In this document: positions 17,891 to 25,503 of the stretch, one piece after another | Layout: each line of letters opens with the position of its first letter | Numbering within the stretch: the stretch's first letter is position 1 | Source: an uncultured Gammaproteobacteria bacterium | GTDB taxonomy: Bacteria > Pseudomonadota > Gammaproteobacteria > Eutrophobiales > Eutrophobiaceae | DNA length: 58,961 nt | NCBI GenBank assembly: GCA_943788815.1 | Contig: CALSRS010000002.1 | Location: forward strand, 1 to 58,961 | Reading direction: 5' to 3' | Program-made: the position numbers and the translations under genes | The notes under the pieces: model-generated | Database searches by the model: none | The model's input: the letters and a program-made list of their open reading frames with translations, nothing else | What the model was told of the DNA's origin: nothing

Positions 17891-18515
17891 TTAAGTTTTT
17901 GATGCCCAGTATTTCAGGGATAAATATAGTTTTTTCTCCATCCTCAACATTAATATAATCTATCATGGCTTGCGGATTTTTCAGTTCTGTAATTATGCAC
18001 GCATCATATTCGGGATTTTGTATAGGGGATTTCCAAACGGGGTAACCCAAGTGTTCAATTTCAGGGGATTCCCTGTCAATAAATCCTATGATATTAATAT
18101 TGAACTCTCTTGATCTGAGAATAGCAATCTCAGCCAACTCAGAGATTCCGCATAAAATAATACTGTGAATATTTTGATTTACACATTTTTGAAAAACTTC
18201 ACTACACGATGTACTTGCTCGGCGATAGAAACCAAATGAGATGCTTAGGTATTCAGCCGTCAACCTGCTCTTCTCTGTAAAACCTTTGGGCGTCAAATAA
18301 TAGAGATACCTGTTTGCAGGGGCCTGCTCGATTTTTACCAGACCTTTTGTTACACAGCGCTTAAGGTAGGAATTGGCCAAGCCTAATGCGACACCCAGCC
18401 GGTCTGCCAGGTGACGCTGGGTGAGATTACTTTGCTTATCTATCGCCTGAAGTAGGCTTAATGTAAGGGAATCTTCCTTGCTGTCCGTGTTCATAATATG
18501 AACAAGATACATCAT
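17871..18515 (-). CDS. Winged-helix (MarR-like, EPS-associated) regulator with C-terminal Rossmann-like domain
   Basis: About 215 residues. Residues 10-85 form a winged helix-turn-helix (LTQRHLADRLGVALGLANSYLKRCVTKGLV, then a YLYYLTPKGFTEKSRL wing) much like the MarR-family EPS-associated regulators found in polysaccharide loci. The C-terminal half reads IILCGISELAEIAIL and GFIDRES, recalling the nucleotide-sugar-binding Rossmann segment of CapD/PglD-type proteins, so it may sense a sugar-nucleotide or nucleotide. Several starts are possible: a TTG at 18524 inside the palindrome, ATGs at 18515 and 18512, or ATG at 18494, which best fits the family N-terminus. I used the first ATG. Likely autoregulated through the adjacent palindrome. 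Confidence 0.8.
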   Translation of the reverse strand: MMYLVHIMNTDSKEDSLTLSLLQAIDKQSNLTQRHLADRLGVALGLANSYLKRCVTKGLVKIEQAPANRYLYYLTPKGFTEKSRLTAEYLSISFGFYRRASTSCSEVFQKCVNQNIHSIILCGISELAEIAILRSREFNINIIGFIDRESPEIEHLGYPVWKSPIQNPEYDACIITELKNPQAMIDYINVEDGEKTIFIPEILGIKNLSEKNLE

Positions 18516-18517
18516 TC

Positions 18518-18534
18518 TGTTCAATCTCTGAACA
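18518..18534. promoter_or_regulatory. Candidate operator: perfect 17-bp palindrome at start of the winged-helix regulator gene
   Basis: TGTTCA-ATCTC-TGAACA: two perfect 6-bp arms around a 5-bp spacer. It lies just upstream of the regulator ATG at 18515 and just downstream of a candidate promoter, where a bound repressor would block initiation. Size and symmetry suit a dimeric winged-helix protein. Function is inferred from position. Confidence 0.5.
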
Positions 18535-18547
18535 CGAACGCATAAAA

Positions 18548-18574
18548 ATTATAATTAAAGTTGTATTTTCACAA
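18548..18574 (-). promoter_or_regulatory. Candidate sigma-70 promoter inside the polysaccharide cluster
   Basis: On the minus strand a perfect -10 TATAAT (18548-18553) lies in the AT-rich 83-bp gap between cysC and the regulator. The best -35 match is TTGTGA (18569-18574) with a short 15-bp spacer, so the -35 is weak. It would drive the regulator, rmlB and the export genes separately from the UDP-uronate genes upstream. Confidence 0.4.
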
Positions 18575-18598
18575 TAATATCTATTAGTTACTGAGTTA

Positions 18599-19222
18599 TT
18601 AATTGATTTCCTGTTCGAATTTCTTATGCGTTTTCAGATATTCGATTACCTGATGGGCGCAATCCTCTATGCTGGATTCCCCCGTGTTAAGTACGATTTC
18701 AGGGTTATCTGGCTCTTCGTATGGGGAACTGATACCTGTGAACTCTGGTATTTCCCCTGCCCTGGCCTTTTTATAGAGTCCTTTTGGGTCTCGTTCCTCA
18801 CAAATGTCCAGGGTGGTCTGACAATAAATCTCGATAAACTCACCGTCTTCCACCAAATCACGAACGATCTGCCTGTCTTTTTTAAAGGGTGATATAAAAG
18901 CAGTCAAGGTGATGACACCTGCCTGAGTAAGAAGATTACTTACCTCGCCAATTCTACGAATATTTTCAGTCCTATCCTCATCCGAAAAGCCCAGGTCCTT
19001 ACACAGGCCTTTTCTGACATTGTCTCCATCCAACACGAATGTGCGTATATTTTGTTTATGGAGTGTGTCTTCTACTGCATGGGCAAGGGTTGATTTTCCT
19101 GAGCCAGAAAGACCGGTAAACCAAAGTATACAACTTCGATGGCCATTCATTCTTTCTCGATCTTTACGATAGACGGTGGGTTCGTGCCAAACAGTATTTT
19201 CATTTGTAATTTTATTATTCAT
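18599..19222 (-). CDS. cysC: Adenylylsulfate (APS) kinase
   Basis: Phosphorylates adenylylsulfate to PAPS. The 207-residue form has Walker [30 protein letters not shown] for APS binding, RIGEVSNLL, the lid segment AFISPFKKDR and, further on, the DPKGLYKKARAGEIPEFTGI loop, all CysC signatures. I chose ATG at 19222, which follows AGGAA and gives the usual WHEPTVYRKDRERMNGH N-terminus. A TTG at 19261 would overlap ugd by 20 bp. No cysD, cysN or cysH is nearby, so it stands apart from sulfate assimilation genes. Within a polysaccharide operon it may supply PAPS for glycan sulfation, though no sulfotransferase is visible in the window. Confidence 0.93.
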   Translation of the reverse strand: MNNKITNENTVWHEPTVYRKDRERMNGHRSCILWFTGLSGSGKSTLAHAVEDTLHKQNIRTFVLDGDNVRKGLCKDLGFSDEDRTENIRRIGEVSNLLTQAGVITLTAFISPFKKDRQIVRDLVEDGEFIEIYCQTTLDICEERDPKGLYKKARAGEIPEFTGISSPYEEPDNPEIVLNTGESSIEDCAHQVIEYLKTHKKFEQEIN

Positions 19223-19241
19223 TATACGGCTGTTCCTATTT

Positions 19242-20555
19242 TTATAAGGTTGGTCTTCCAATGCAAAAGTAATTATATCCTTTTTCTTTCATCAAGACAG
19301 GTTCATAGATATTTCTGAGATCGATAAATACATTTGTGTTCATCATTTTTTTTATTTCATCGAGATCAAGTCCGCGGTATTCATTCCATTCTGTTAAAAT
19401 CAACACTGCATCTGAGCCTTTGAATATGTCATAAAGGTTTTCATAGAAATCGATATTCTCTGACAGTACTTTTTTGGCCTCCTCCATTCCATGAGGATCA
19501 TGGGCACGTATTTTTGCACCTTGCTCGATTAATTTAGGAATAATCGAGATTGATGGTGCATCACGCATGTCATCCGTATCTGGCTTGAATGTCAGGCCAA
19601 GGACAGATATCACCTTTCCAGAGAGTTCATCATCTAATGCCAGGCTAATCTTTTTGAACATTCTGGCTTTTTGCGCCTCATTCACTTCAACTACAGATTC
19701 TACAATACGGCTAGTCACACCTGATTCTTGTGCGATCCTGACTAATGCCTTGGTATCTTTGGGAAAACAAGAGCCCCCATAGCCTGGGCTAACGTGAAGA
19801 AATTTTTTACCTATTCGACCATCCAGCCCCATCCCTTTAGATACGGCATGCACATCGGCACCGACAGCTTCACACAACATGGACATTTCATTAATGAAAC
19901 TGATTTTTGTTGCTAAAAATGCGTTGCTCGCATATTTGATCAGTTCGGCACTTTCAAGGTCTGTTAATATGATTGGCGTCTCAATCAAATTTAAAGGTCT
20001 GTAAAGTTCTTTTAATACACCGAGCGCCTGTTCTGATTCCCCGCCAATAACAACACGATCAGGGCGCATAAAATCTGATATTGCAGCACCTTCACGAAGA
20101 AACTCAGGATTGGATGCCACATCAAAATTGGCATTAGGATTTTCTGCTTCAATTATTCGTTTTACGTTCCTTGCCGTTCCCACCGGCACAGTTGATTTGT
20201 TAACCACTACCGTGTATCCCTTGAGATGTGACGCAATGTCTTTGGCCGCCTGAAAGACATAAGATAAATCGGCATGGCCATCACCACGTCGAGAGGGCGT
20301 GCCAACTGCAATAAAAACCAAATCACTCTCACCTACGATCTCGCCGTATTCATTGGTGAAATTTAATTTTCCATTATCCAAATTTGATCTGACAAGCTCT
20401 TCCAGACCAGGCTCATATATTGGAATTTTTCCATTATTTAGTAAATCGATCTTTTGTTTATCCGTGTCGATACATGTCACTTGTGCACCAAATTCAGCAA
20501 AACACGTGCCGGATACCAGTCCTACGTAGCCACTTCCGATTATTACGACTTTCAT
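19242..20555 (-). CDS. ugd: UDP-glucose 6-dehydrogenase
   Basis: 437 residues, the normal length. It oxidises UDP-glucose twice with NAD+ to UDP-glucuronate. The N-terminus MKVVIIGSGYVGLVSGTCFAE is the NAD-binding motif; GVPS-like GTPS and the catalytic-Cys segment GYGGSCFPKDTKAL (Cys near residue 260) are present. Its substrate comes from GalU at the other end of the cluster, and its product feeds the UDP-glucuronate 4-epimerase gene two positions upstream. It sits 14 bp downstream of the TviB-like gene; cysC follows 19 bp after its stop. Confidence 0.96.
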   Translation of the reverse strand: MKVVIIGSGYVGLVSGTCFAEFGAQVTCIDTDKQKIDLLNNGKIPIYEPGLEELVRSNLDNGKLNFTNEYGEIVGESDLVFIAVGTPSRRGDGHADLSYVFQAAKDIASHLKGYTVVVNKSTVPVGTARNVKRIIEAENPNANFDVASNPEFLREGAAISDFMRPDRVVIGGESEQALGVLKELYRPLNLIETPIILTDLESAELIKYASNAFLATKISFINEMSMLCEAVGADVHAVSKGMGLDGRIGKKFLHVSPGYGGSCFPKDTKALVRIAQESGVTSRIVESVVEVNEAQKARMFKKISLALDDELSGKVISVLGLTFKPDTDDMRDAPSISIIPKLIEQGAKIRAHDPHGMEEAKKVLSENIDFYENLYDIFKGSDAVLILTEWNEYRGLDLDEIKKMMNTNVFIDLRNIYEPVLMKEKGYNYFCIGRPTL

Positions 20556-20569
20556 AGTTATTCCTTAGC

Positions 20570-21859
20570 TTACAATCTGACTAATTTAATGTTTCCAGGT
20601 ATAGCTGACCTGTCCAGAATTCTTTGTACATCTATCACCACACCCATATTTTGATTTAGCAATGGGGCTATACCTCCCCATCCTTGCTCTTCAAACTCTG
20701 TATGCGCAACTGCCAACACAGAGACATCTGAGGGTACTAATGCCTGCTTCTCTAATAGATGTATCCCATATCTCTCATGTATATCTTCTTTACTGGCAAA
20801 TGGGTCATAGACCTGAACGCGGACACCTTCATCTTGAAGAAATTGTACAATATCAATGTTTTTTGAATTTCTAACATCAGGTACATTTTCCTTAAATGTA
20901 ATACCCAGGACCGTTACGATACTATCGCTGATATCGATGTCATTTTCTGTCAGGTTTTTTATCACCAGGCGAGAAATATATTCAGCCATACCATCATTGA
21001 TTCGCCTTCCTGCCAATATTACTTCTGGTGCATAACCAATGCTTTCAGCCTTATATGTCAGGTAATAAGGATCGACCCCAATACAATGCCCACCGACTAA
21101 TCCGGGCTTAAATGGCAAAAAGTTCCACTTTGTTGCTGCAGCCTCTAAAACATCCCCTGTATCAATATCCATTTTATCGAAGATCACTGCCAATTCATTC
21201 ATTAATGCGATATTCAAATCACGTTGAGTATTCTCGATAATCTTTGAAGCTTCGGCTACTTTTATTGACGCTGCCTTAAAGACACCTGCTGTTATGACTG
21301 CCCCATATACTTCAGCAATAATGTCCAAGGTTTGGGTTTGCTGGGCAGAAACTACTTTTTTAATAGTAGCAAAACTGTGGTCTTTATCCCCTGGATTAAT
21401 CCGTTCAGGCGAGTATCCTACTTGAAAATCCGTCCCTGCAATTAGTCCAGATTCACTTTCAAGCACAGGAATGCATTCCTCCTCAGTGGCGCCTGGATAG
21501 ACAGTTGACTCATAAACCACAATATCTCCTTTTGAAATCACTGCCCCCAACAAACTCGTTGCATGCATCAGCAAGGATAAATCAGGACGCTTGCTCTCAT
21601 CCACTGGGGTGGGTACTGCGACGATATAAAAGTCAGCTTCGGTAAGTTTTTGAATATTTGATGTGAATTCAATATCAGTATCAGTTAACTCATGACTTGA
21701 AACCTCCAGCGTCTCATCGATACCTTGATTTAATTTTGATATTCTCGTTTCATTGATATCGAACCCAATCACTTTTCCAAACTTTGAAAATGCGACAGCA
21801 ACAGGCAAGCCTACATACCCAAGCCCCATAACGGCAATTTTTCTATTGTGGGGGATCAT
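20570..21859 (-). CDS. tviB: UDP-N-acetylhexosamine 6-dehydrogenase, TviB/WbpO family
   Basis: 429-residue nucleotide-sugar dehydrogenase. The N-terminus [20 protein letters not shown] is the NAD site; [13 protein letters not shown] and [19 protein letters not shown] are typical of the Vi-antigen TviB/VipA and WbpO group. The catalytic Cys lies in [13 protein letters not shown] near 258. Family members oxidise UDP-GlcNAc or UDP-GalNAc to the matching N-acetylhexosaminuronic acid; which one cannot be decided here. It overlaps the upstream epimerase gene by 4 bp. A TviC/WbpP epimerase partner is not obvious, since the neighbouring epimerase looks specific for UDP-glucuronate. Confidence 0.92.
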   Translation of the reverse strand: MIPHNRKIAVMGLGYVGLPVAVAFSKFGKVIGFDINETRISKLNQGIDETLEVSSHELTDTDIEFTSNIQKLTEADFYIVAVPTPVDESKRPDLSLLMHATSLLGAVISKGDIVVYESTVYPGATEEECIPVLESESGLIAGTDFQVGYSPERINPGDKDHSFATIKKVVSAQQTQTLDIIAEVYGAVITAGVFKAASIKVAEASKIIENTQRDLNIALMNELAVIFDKMDIDTGDVLEAAATKWNFLPFKPGLVGGHCIGVDPYYLTYKAESIGYAPEVILAGRRINDGMAEYISRLVIKNLTENDIDISDSIVTVLGITFKENVPDVRNSKNIDIVQFLQDEGVRVQVYDPFASKEDIHERYGIHLLEKQALVPSDVSVLAVAHTEFEEQGWGGIAPLLNQNMGVVIDVQRILDRSAIPGNIKLVRL

Positions 21860-22860
21860 TTATAATAATCTACATACCAATTGATGAAATTTTTAACTCC
21901 AATTTCTATTGGCGTATTGGGTGAAAAATTCATATCTTTAATTAAATCATCCACATCTGCATACGTTGCAGGCACATCCCCTGCTTGCATAGGCAGAAAA
22001 TTTTTCTTGGCTTTTTTACCTATACATTCTTCAATGACTTCTATAAATCTGAGTAATTCTACGGGATTATTATTGCCTATATTGTATAACCTGTATGGTG
22101 CAAGACTTGTTCCTGGGTCAGGATTTTGTCCGTCCCAGTCAGCCTCAGGCGCAGCAATTTTATCAACCACGTTCACTACGCCACTTACGATATCATCTAT
22201 ATAGGTAAAATCACGACTATGATGACCATTGTTAAATACGTCTATCGCTTCATCATTCATTATTTTCTTTGTAAATAAAAATAATGACATATCAGGTCTT
22301 CCCCAGGGGCCATAAACGGTAAAAAATCTAAGCCCTGTCGTTGGCAGCTTGTACAAATGACTATAGGAATGTGCCATCAATTCATTTGATTTTTTTGTCG
22401 CGCCGTATAATGAACATGGATGATCGACATTATGCTGAGTAGAAAATGGCATTTGTGTGTTCGCCCCATAGACTGAACTGGACGATGCATAGACCAGATG
22501 CTCTACAACATTGTGACGACATGCTTCAAGAATATTTAGAAAACCCTCTATATTGGACTTGATATAAGCATGTGGATTTTCTAATGAATATCTAACACCC
22601 GCCTGGGCGGCAAGGTGAATTACTCGCTGTGGTTTCTCATCTTCAAATATCTGAGTGCAGATATTATTATCGGTAATGTCCGATTTAATAAACGTAAAAT
22701 TACTACTACCTTCCAGATTCGTTAACCTGGCCTTTTTTAAATTCACATCATAATAATCATTGAGATTATCCATGCCTATGACGCTATCACCCCGTTTCAA
22801 CAACGAAGTGCATACTGCGGCACCAATAAAACCCGCAGCACCTGTTACGAGTATTTTCAC
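21856..22860 (-). CDS. UDP-glucuronate 4-epimerase (extended SDR)
   Basis: 334-residue epimerase interconverting UDP-GlcA and UDP-GalA. It shows [13 protein letters not shown] (NAD site), [16 protein letters not shown], a hallmark of the UDP-glucuronate epimerase subgroup (Cap1J/LpsL), [11 protein letters not shown], the YxxxK pair in [11 protein letters not shown] and [14 protein letters not shown]. The start is GTG at 22860 preceded by GGAAA. It is the first gene of the minus-strand cluster; the 190 bp before it contain the tRNA-operon terminator and no clear strong promoter. Together with Ugd it implies galacturonic acid or glucuronic acid in the polymer. Confidence 0.93.
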   Translation of the reverse strand: MKILVTGAAGFIGAAVCTSLLKRGDSVIGMDNLNDYYDVNLKKARLTNLEGSSNFTFIKSDITDNNICTQIFEDEKPQRVIHLAAQAGVRYSLENPHAYIKSNIEGFLNILEACRHNVVEHLVYASSSSVYGANTQMPFSTQHNVDHPCSLYGATKKSNELMAHSYSHLYKLPTTGLRFFTVYGPWGRPDMSLFLFTKKIMNDEAIDVFNNGHHSRDFTYIDDIVSGVVNVVDKIAAPEADWDGQNPDPGTSLAPYRLYNIGNNNPVELLRFIEVIEECIGKKAKKNFLPMQAGDVPATYADVDDLIKDMNFSPNTPIEIGVKNFINWYVDYYK

Positions 22861-23020
22861 GAATTAGTTTCCATCTATTGCCAGAACCATAGCTTATTTA
22901 TGATGCCATTATGCTGGATAAGCACGACTTTCAGAAGTGAGATTTTTATTTGCACTAAACTGCTTTTACTGATGATTTGTCGAGCCGATGTTCGAATCGA
23001 CGCTAAAATGACTCCCTTAA

Positions 23021-23046
23021 AATATAGGGACTGATTTCCCTATATT
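23021..23046 (-). terminator. Candidate intrinsic terminator of the tRNA-Ala/tRNA-Glu unit
   Basis: A perfect 10-bp stem (AATATAGGGA / TCCCTATATT) with a 6-nt loop lies 4 bp past the CCA end of tRNA-Glu on the minus strand. The stem is AT-rich and the following T tract is short, so termination strength is uncertain. Confidence 0.5.
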
Positions 23047-23050
23047 AAAA

Positions 23051-23126
23051 TGGCGTCCCCAAGGGGATTCGAACCCCTGTTGCCGCCGTGAAAGGGCAGT
23101 GTCCTAGGCCTCTAGACGATGGGGAC
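23051..23126 (-). tRNA. tRNA-Glu (anticodon TTC)
   Basis: 76-nt gene including encoded CCA. The minus strand starts GTCCCCATCGTCTAGAGGCC, has the anticodon loop in CCCTTTCACGG (TTC), a T-arm GGGGTTCGAATCCCC and a closing acceptor strand GGGGACG-CCA. It lies 28 bp after tRNA-Ala and near gltX, whose product charges this tRNA. Confidence 0.96.
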
Positions 23127-23154
23127 TTTACGTTTAAGTCACAAAAAATATAGT

Positions 23155-23230
<76 letters not shown>

Positions 23231-23352
23231 AAAAGGGTTTTCATAAGCAGATTAATTTAGCGAATAAATCGCTTATTTCAACTGAATATGAGACATATTG
23301 TAACCAACAAAGCCGCTAAGGTGGAGGAATTTACGTTACCCCCTCACTGGTG

Positions 23353-24759
23353 TCAAGCTGACCTTGCCTGAATAAATTCGAGCGCCTTATCTAGACGTTT
23401 TATCACTCTGTCTTTTCCAATGAGGGCCAGTGTTACATCAATAGAAGGCGATATGCCGTTACCAGTGACGGCAACTCGCAAAGGTTGTGCAACTTTACCC
23501 ATTTTTATTTCAATTTCTTCACAAAACTGGGTAATTGACTGCTGAATAGAATTAGAATCCCAGGGTTCAAGGGCCATTAATCTATTTTTTAACTCACTCA
23601 GCGGTTCTAATATTACCGGCCTTAAATGTTTCTTGGATGCCACAGGGTCGAAATCATCAAAGTCTTCGTAAAAATACCTGCTTTGCAAGGCCATCTCCTT
23701 TATCGTCTTGACCCGTTCTTTTTGAACTTCACAGACTTTTTCAAGTTTCGGCCCTTGTGTGTAATTTATAGACAATCTATCCAGCTGCTCCTTTAATAGT
23801 GGGGCAAGAGTCTCACCATCATAGTTTTTCAAATATTGCTGATTCAGCCAGATTAACTTCTCAGGATTTATGGCGGCCGCTGATTTGTTCACATCTTGCA
23901 AATCAAACAATTTAACCATTTCTTCTAAACTGAAAACCTCCTGGTCACCATGTGACCATCCAAGCCTCACAAGGTAATTTAATAATGCCTCTGGCAGCAC
24001 CCCATTTTCTTTATATTGGAGCACACTTGCTGCCCCATGACGTTTGGATAGTTTTTTTCCATTTTCATCCAAAATTAATGGAATGTGTGCATACGTTGGT
24101 ACAGTAGCACCAAGAGCTAAAAATATATTAATCTGCCTGGGTGTATTATTTAAATGATCATCGCCTCTAATCACGTGACTGATCTGCATCTCTGCATCAT
24201 CAATCACTACGGATAAATTATATGTGGGCGAGCCATCAGATCTAAGAATAATAAGATCATCCAGTTCTGAATTTTCATACCGCACCTCGCCCTGAATAAG
24301 ATCATTTACAATTGTTTCGCCATGCTGTGGCGTCTTAAATCTAATTACTCTTGAATCATAATTATCAGGCGAATTTTCTCTATTCCTGCATTTGCCATCA
24401 TATTTTGGCTTTTCACCACGGGCCATTGCAGTTTCCCGCATAGTATCTAGCTCATCCTTGCTGCAATAACAATAATAAGCATTGCCTGTTTCAAGCAGCT
24501 TAGTTATTGCACTTTGATATTTTTCATTACGGCTAGACTGATAAAATGGGCCTTCGTCAACATCAAAACCCAGCCACTGCATCCCATCCAGTATTATATT
24601 GATGGCCTCTTGTGACGAACGTTCTATGTCTGTGTCTTCTATTCGTAATATGAATTCACCCTGGTGGTGTCGAGCATATAACCATGAAAACAAGGCGGTC
24701 CTGACTCCGCCTATGTGTAAATCTCCGGTAGGACTAGGGGCAAATCTTGTGCGTATCAT
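23353..24759 (-). CDS. gltX: Glutamyl-tRNA synthetase
   Basis: 468-residue class I aminoacyl-tRNA synthetase that charges tRNA-Glu. The N-terminus RFAPSPTGDLHIGGVRTAL contains the HIGH-equivalent (15-18); the KMSKS-equivalent is KLSKRHG near 236. RIEDTD is present. A zinc site is suggested by CYCSKDE (about 96-98) and YDGKC (about 122), as in the E. coli-type enzyme. The order gltX then tRNA-Ala then tRNA-Glu on the same strand suggests shared transcription, although 122 bp separate gltX from tRNA-Ala. Confidence 0.97.
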   Translation of the reverse strand: MIRTRFAPSPTGDLHIGGVRTALFSWLYARHHQGEFILRIEDTDIERSSQEAINIILDGMQWLGFDVDEGPFYQSSRNEKYQSAITKLLETGNAYYCYCSKDELDTMRETAMARGEKPKYDGKCRNRENSPDNYDSRVIRFKTPQHGETIVNDLIQGEVRYENSELDDLIILRSDGSPTYNLSVVIDDAEMQISHVIRGDDHLNNTPRQINIFLALGATVPTYAHIPLILDENGKKLSKRHGAASVLQYKENGVLPEALLNYLVRLGWSHGDQEVFSLEEMVKLFDLQDVNKSAAAINPEKLIWLNQQYLKNYDGETLAPLLKEQLDRLSINYTQGPKLEKVCEVQKERVKTIKEMALQSRYFYEDFDDFDPVASKKHLRPVILEPLSELKNRLMALEPWDSNSIQQSITQFCEEIEIKMGKVAQPLRVAVTGNGISPSIDVTLALIGKDRVIKRLDKALEFIQARSA

Positions 24760-24880
24760 TAAGAAGGTTAACTATAAGTTGAAAGATAAAAGTGTACAGA
24801 CTAAAGTTCAAACTTTAAAGTTGAAAGTATTTTAAGCATTCAATGAATCCAGACATACTTGACACTTAACACTTAACATA

Positions 24881-24934
24881 GAGCGATTAGCTCAGCGGAA
24901 AATATTACGGGTTCAATCCCAATATTGTCCACCA
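24881..24934 (+). pseudogene. Decayed tRNA lacking the anticodon arm
   Basis: 54 nt resembling both ends of a tRNA: GAGCGATTAGCTCAGCGG (acceptor strand and D-arm), then directly GGGTTCAATCCC (T-arm) and ATTGTCC-ACCA. The acceptor strands can pair at six of seven positions (two G-T), and CCA is encoded. The anticodon and variable arms are missing, so it cannot be a normal tRNA. It lies just upstream of the TIGR02444-family gene. It may be a deletion remnant or a scar of past integration. Confidence 0.55.
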
Positions 24935-24957
24935 TATTAAGAGAAATAAAATTTGCC

Positions 24958-25503
24958 ATGTCATTCTGGGATTATTCAAATAAAGTATATCAATCAACCC
25001 ATGTGCCTGAAGCCTGCTTACAGCTACAAAACAATCATGGTATGGATGTTAACATGCTCCTGCTTTGTTGTTGGTATGGCATTAACTACGGCAAGTTCAA
25101 ACTGGACACATTTGTACAGTGTCATAATTTTTCCAGGAAATGGTCAGATAATGCTGTAAAACCCCTGCGTAATGTACGCACATGGTTAAAGCAATCTGCT
25201 TGCTTTGACATGCAGATTGAGGAAGCCTCCTGTATGGAATATCGTGAGCAGGTAAAACATCTCGAACTTCAGGCGGAAAGACTTCAGCAATATTCGCTCG
25301 AAGCGCTCTGTGCATCACAAAACTCGGCTATACATGACAGCAATGACCAATCCGCAGCAATTGCCTGCAATCTAAAAATTTATCTGGAAGCGGAAAAGAT
25401 TCAAGCGACTGAAACCATAATTTGCGAGCTGGAAATTCTCGCCAAGAACAGCATTAGTAACCTGGACAAGGCATCATTCAGTAAAATATTTTATTCCGTC
25501 TAA
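24958..25503 (+). CDS. TIGR02444/DUF2390-family protein, function unknown
   Basis: 181 residues. The start SFWDYSNKVYQSTHVPEACLQLQNNHGMDVNMLLLCCW is the conserved core of the TIGR02444 family, known from many gammaproteobacteria without an assigned function; the PLRNVRTWLK segment is also typical. I chose ATG at 24958. A longer frame from TTG at 24925 would start inside the tRNA remnant and adds residues not seen in the family. The second half is Gln/Glu/Ala-rich and helical. Its stop overlaps that of the convergent RND pump gene. Confidence 0.82.
   Translation: MSFWDYSNKVYQSTHVPEACLQLQNNHGMDVNMLLLCCWYGINYGKFKLDTFVQCHNFSRKWSDNAVKPLRNVRTWLKQSACFDMQIEEASCMEYREQVKHLELQAERLQQYSLEALCASQNSAIHDSNDQSAAIACNLKIYLEAEKIQATETIICELEILAKNSISNLDKASFSKIFYSV

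Noticed and set aside
22985-23010. T-arm-like GTTCGAATC near 22990 as another tRNA
   Set aside because: No acceptor, D-arm or anticodon arm can be placed around it on either strand.
22861-23020. JUMPstart/ops element upstream of the polysaccharide cluster
   Set aside because: No GGCGGTAG-type ops core was found and the best promoter-like hexamers are weak.
24859-24864. Perfect TTGACA as promoter for the tRNA remnant or the TIGR02444 gene
   Set aside because: No acceptable -10 hexamer lies 15-19 bp downstream.
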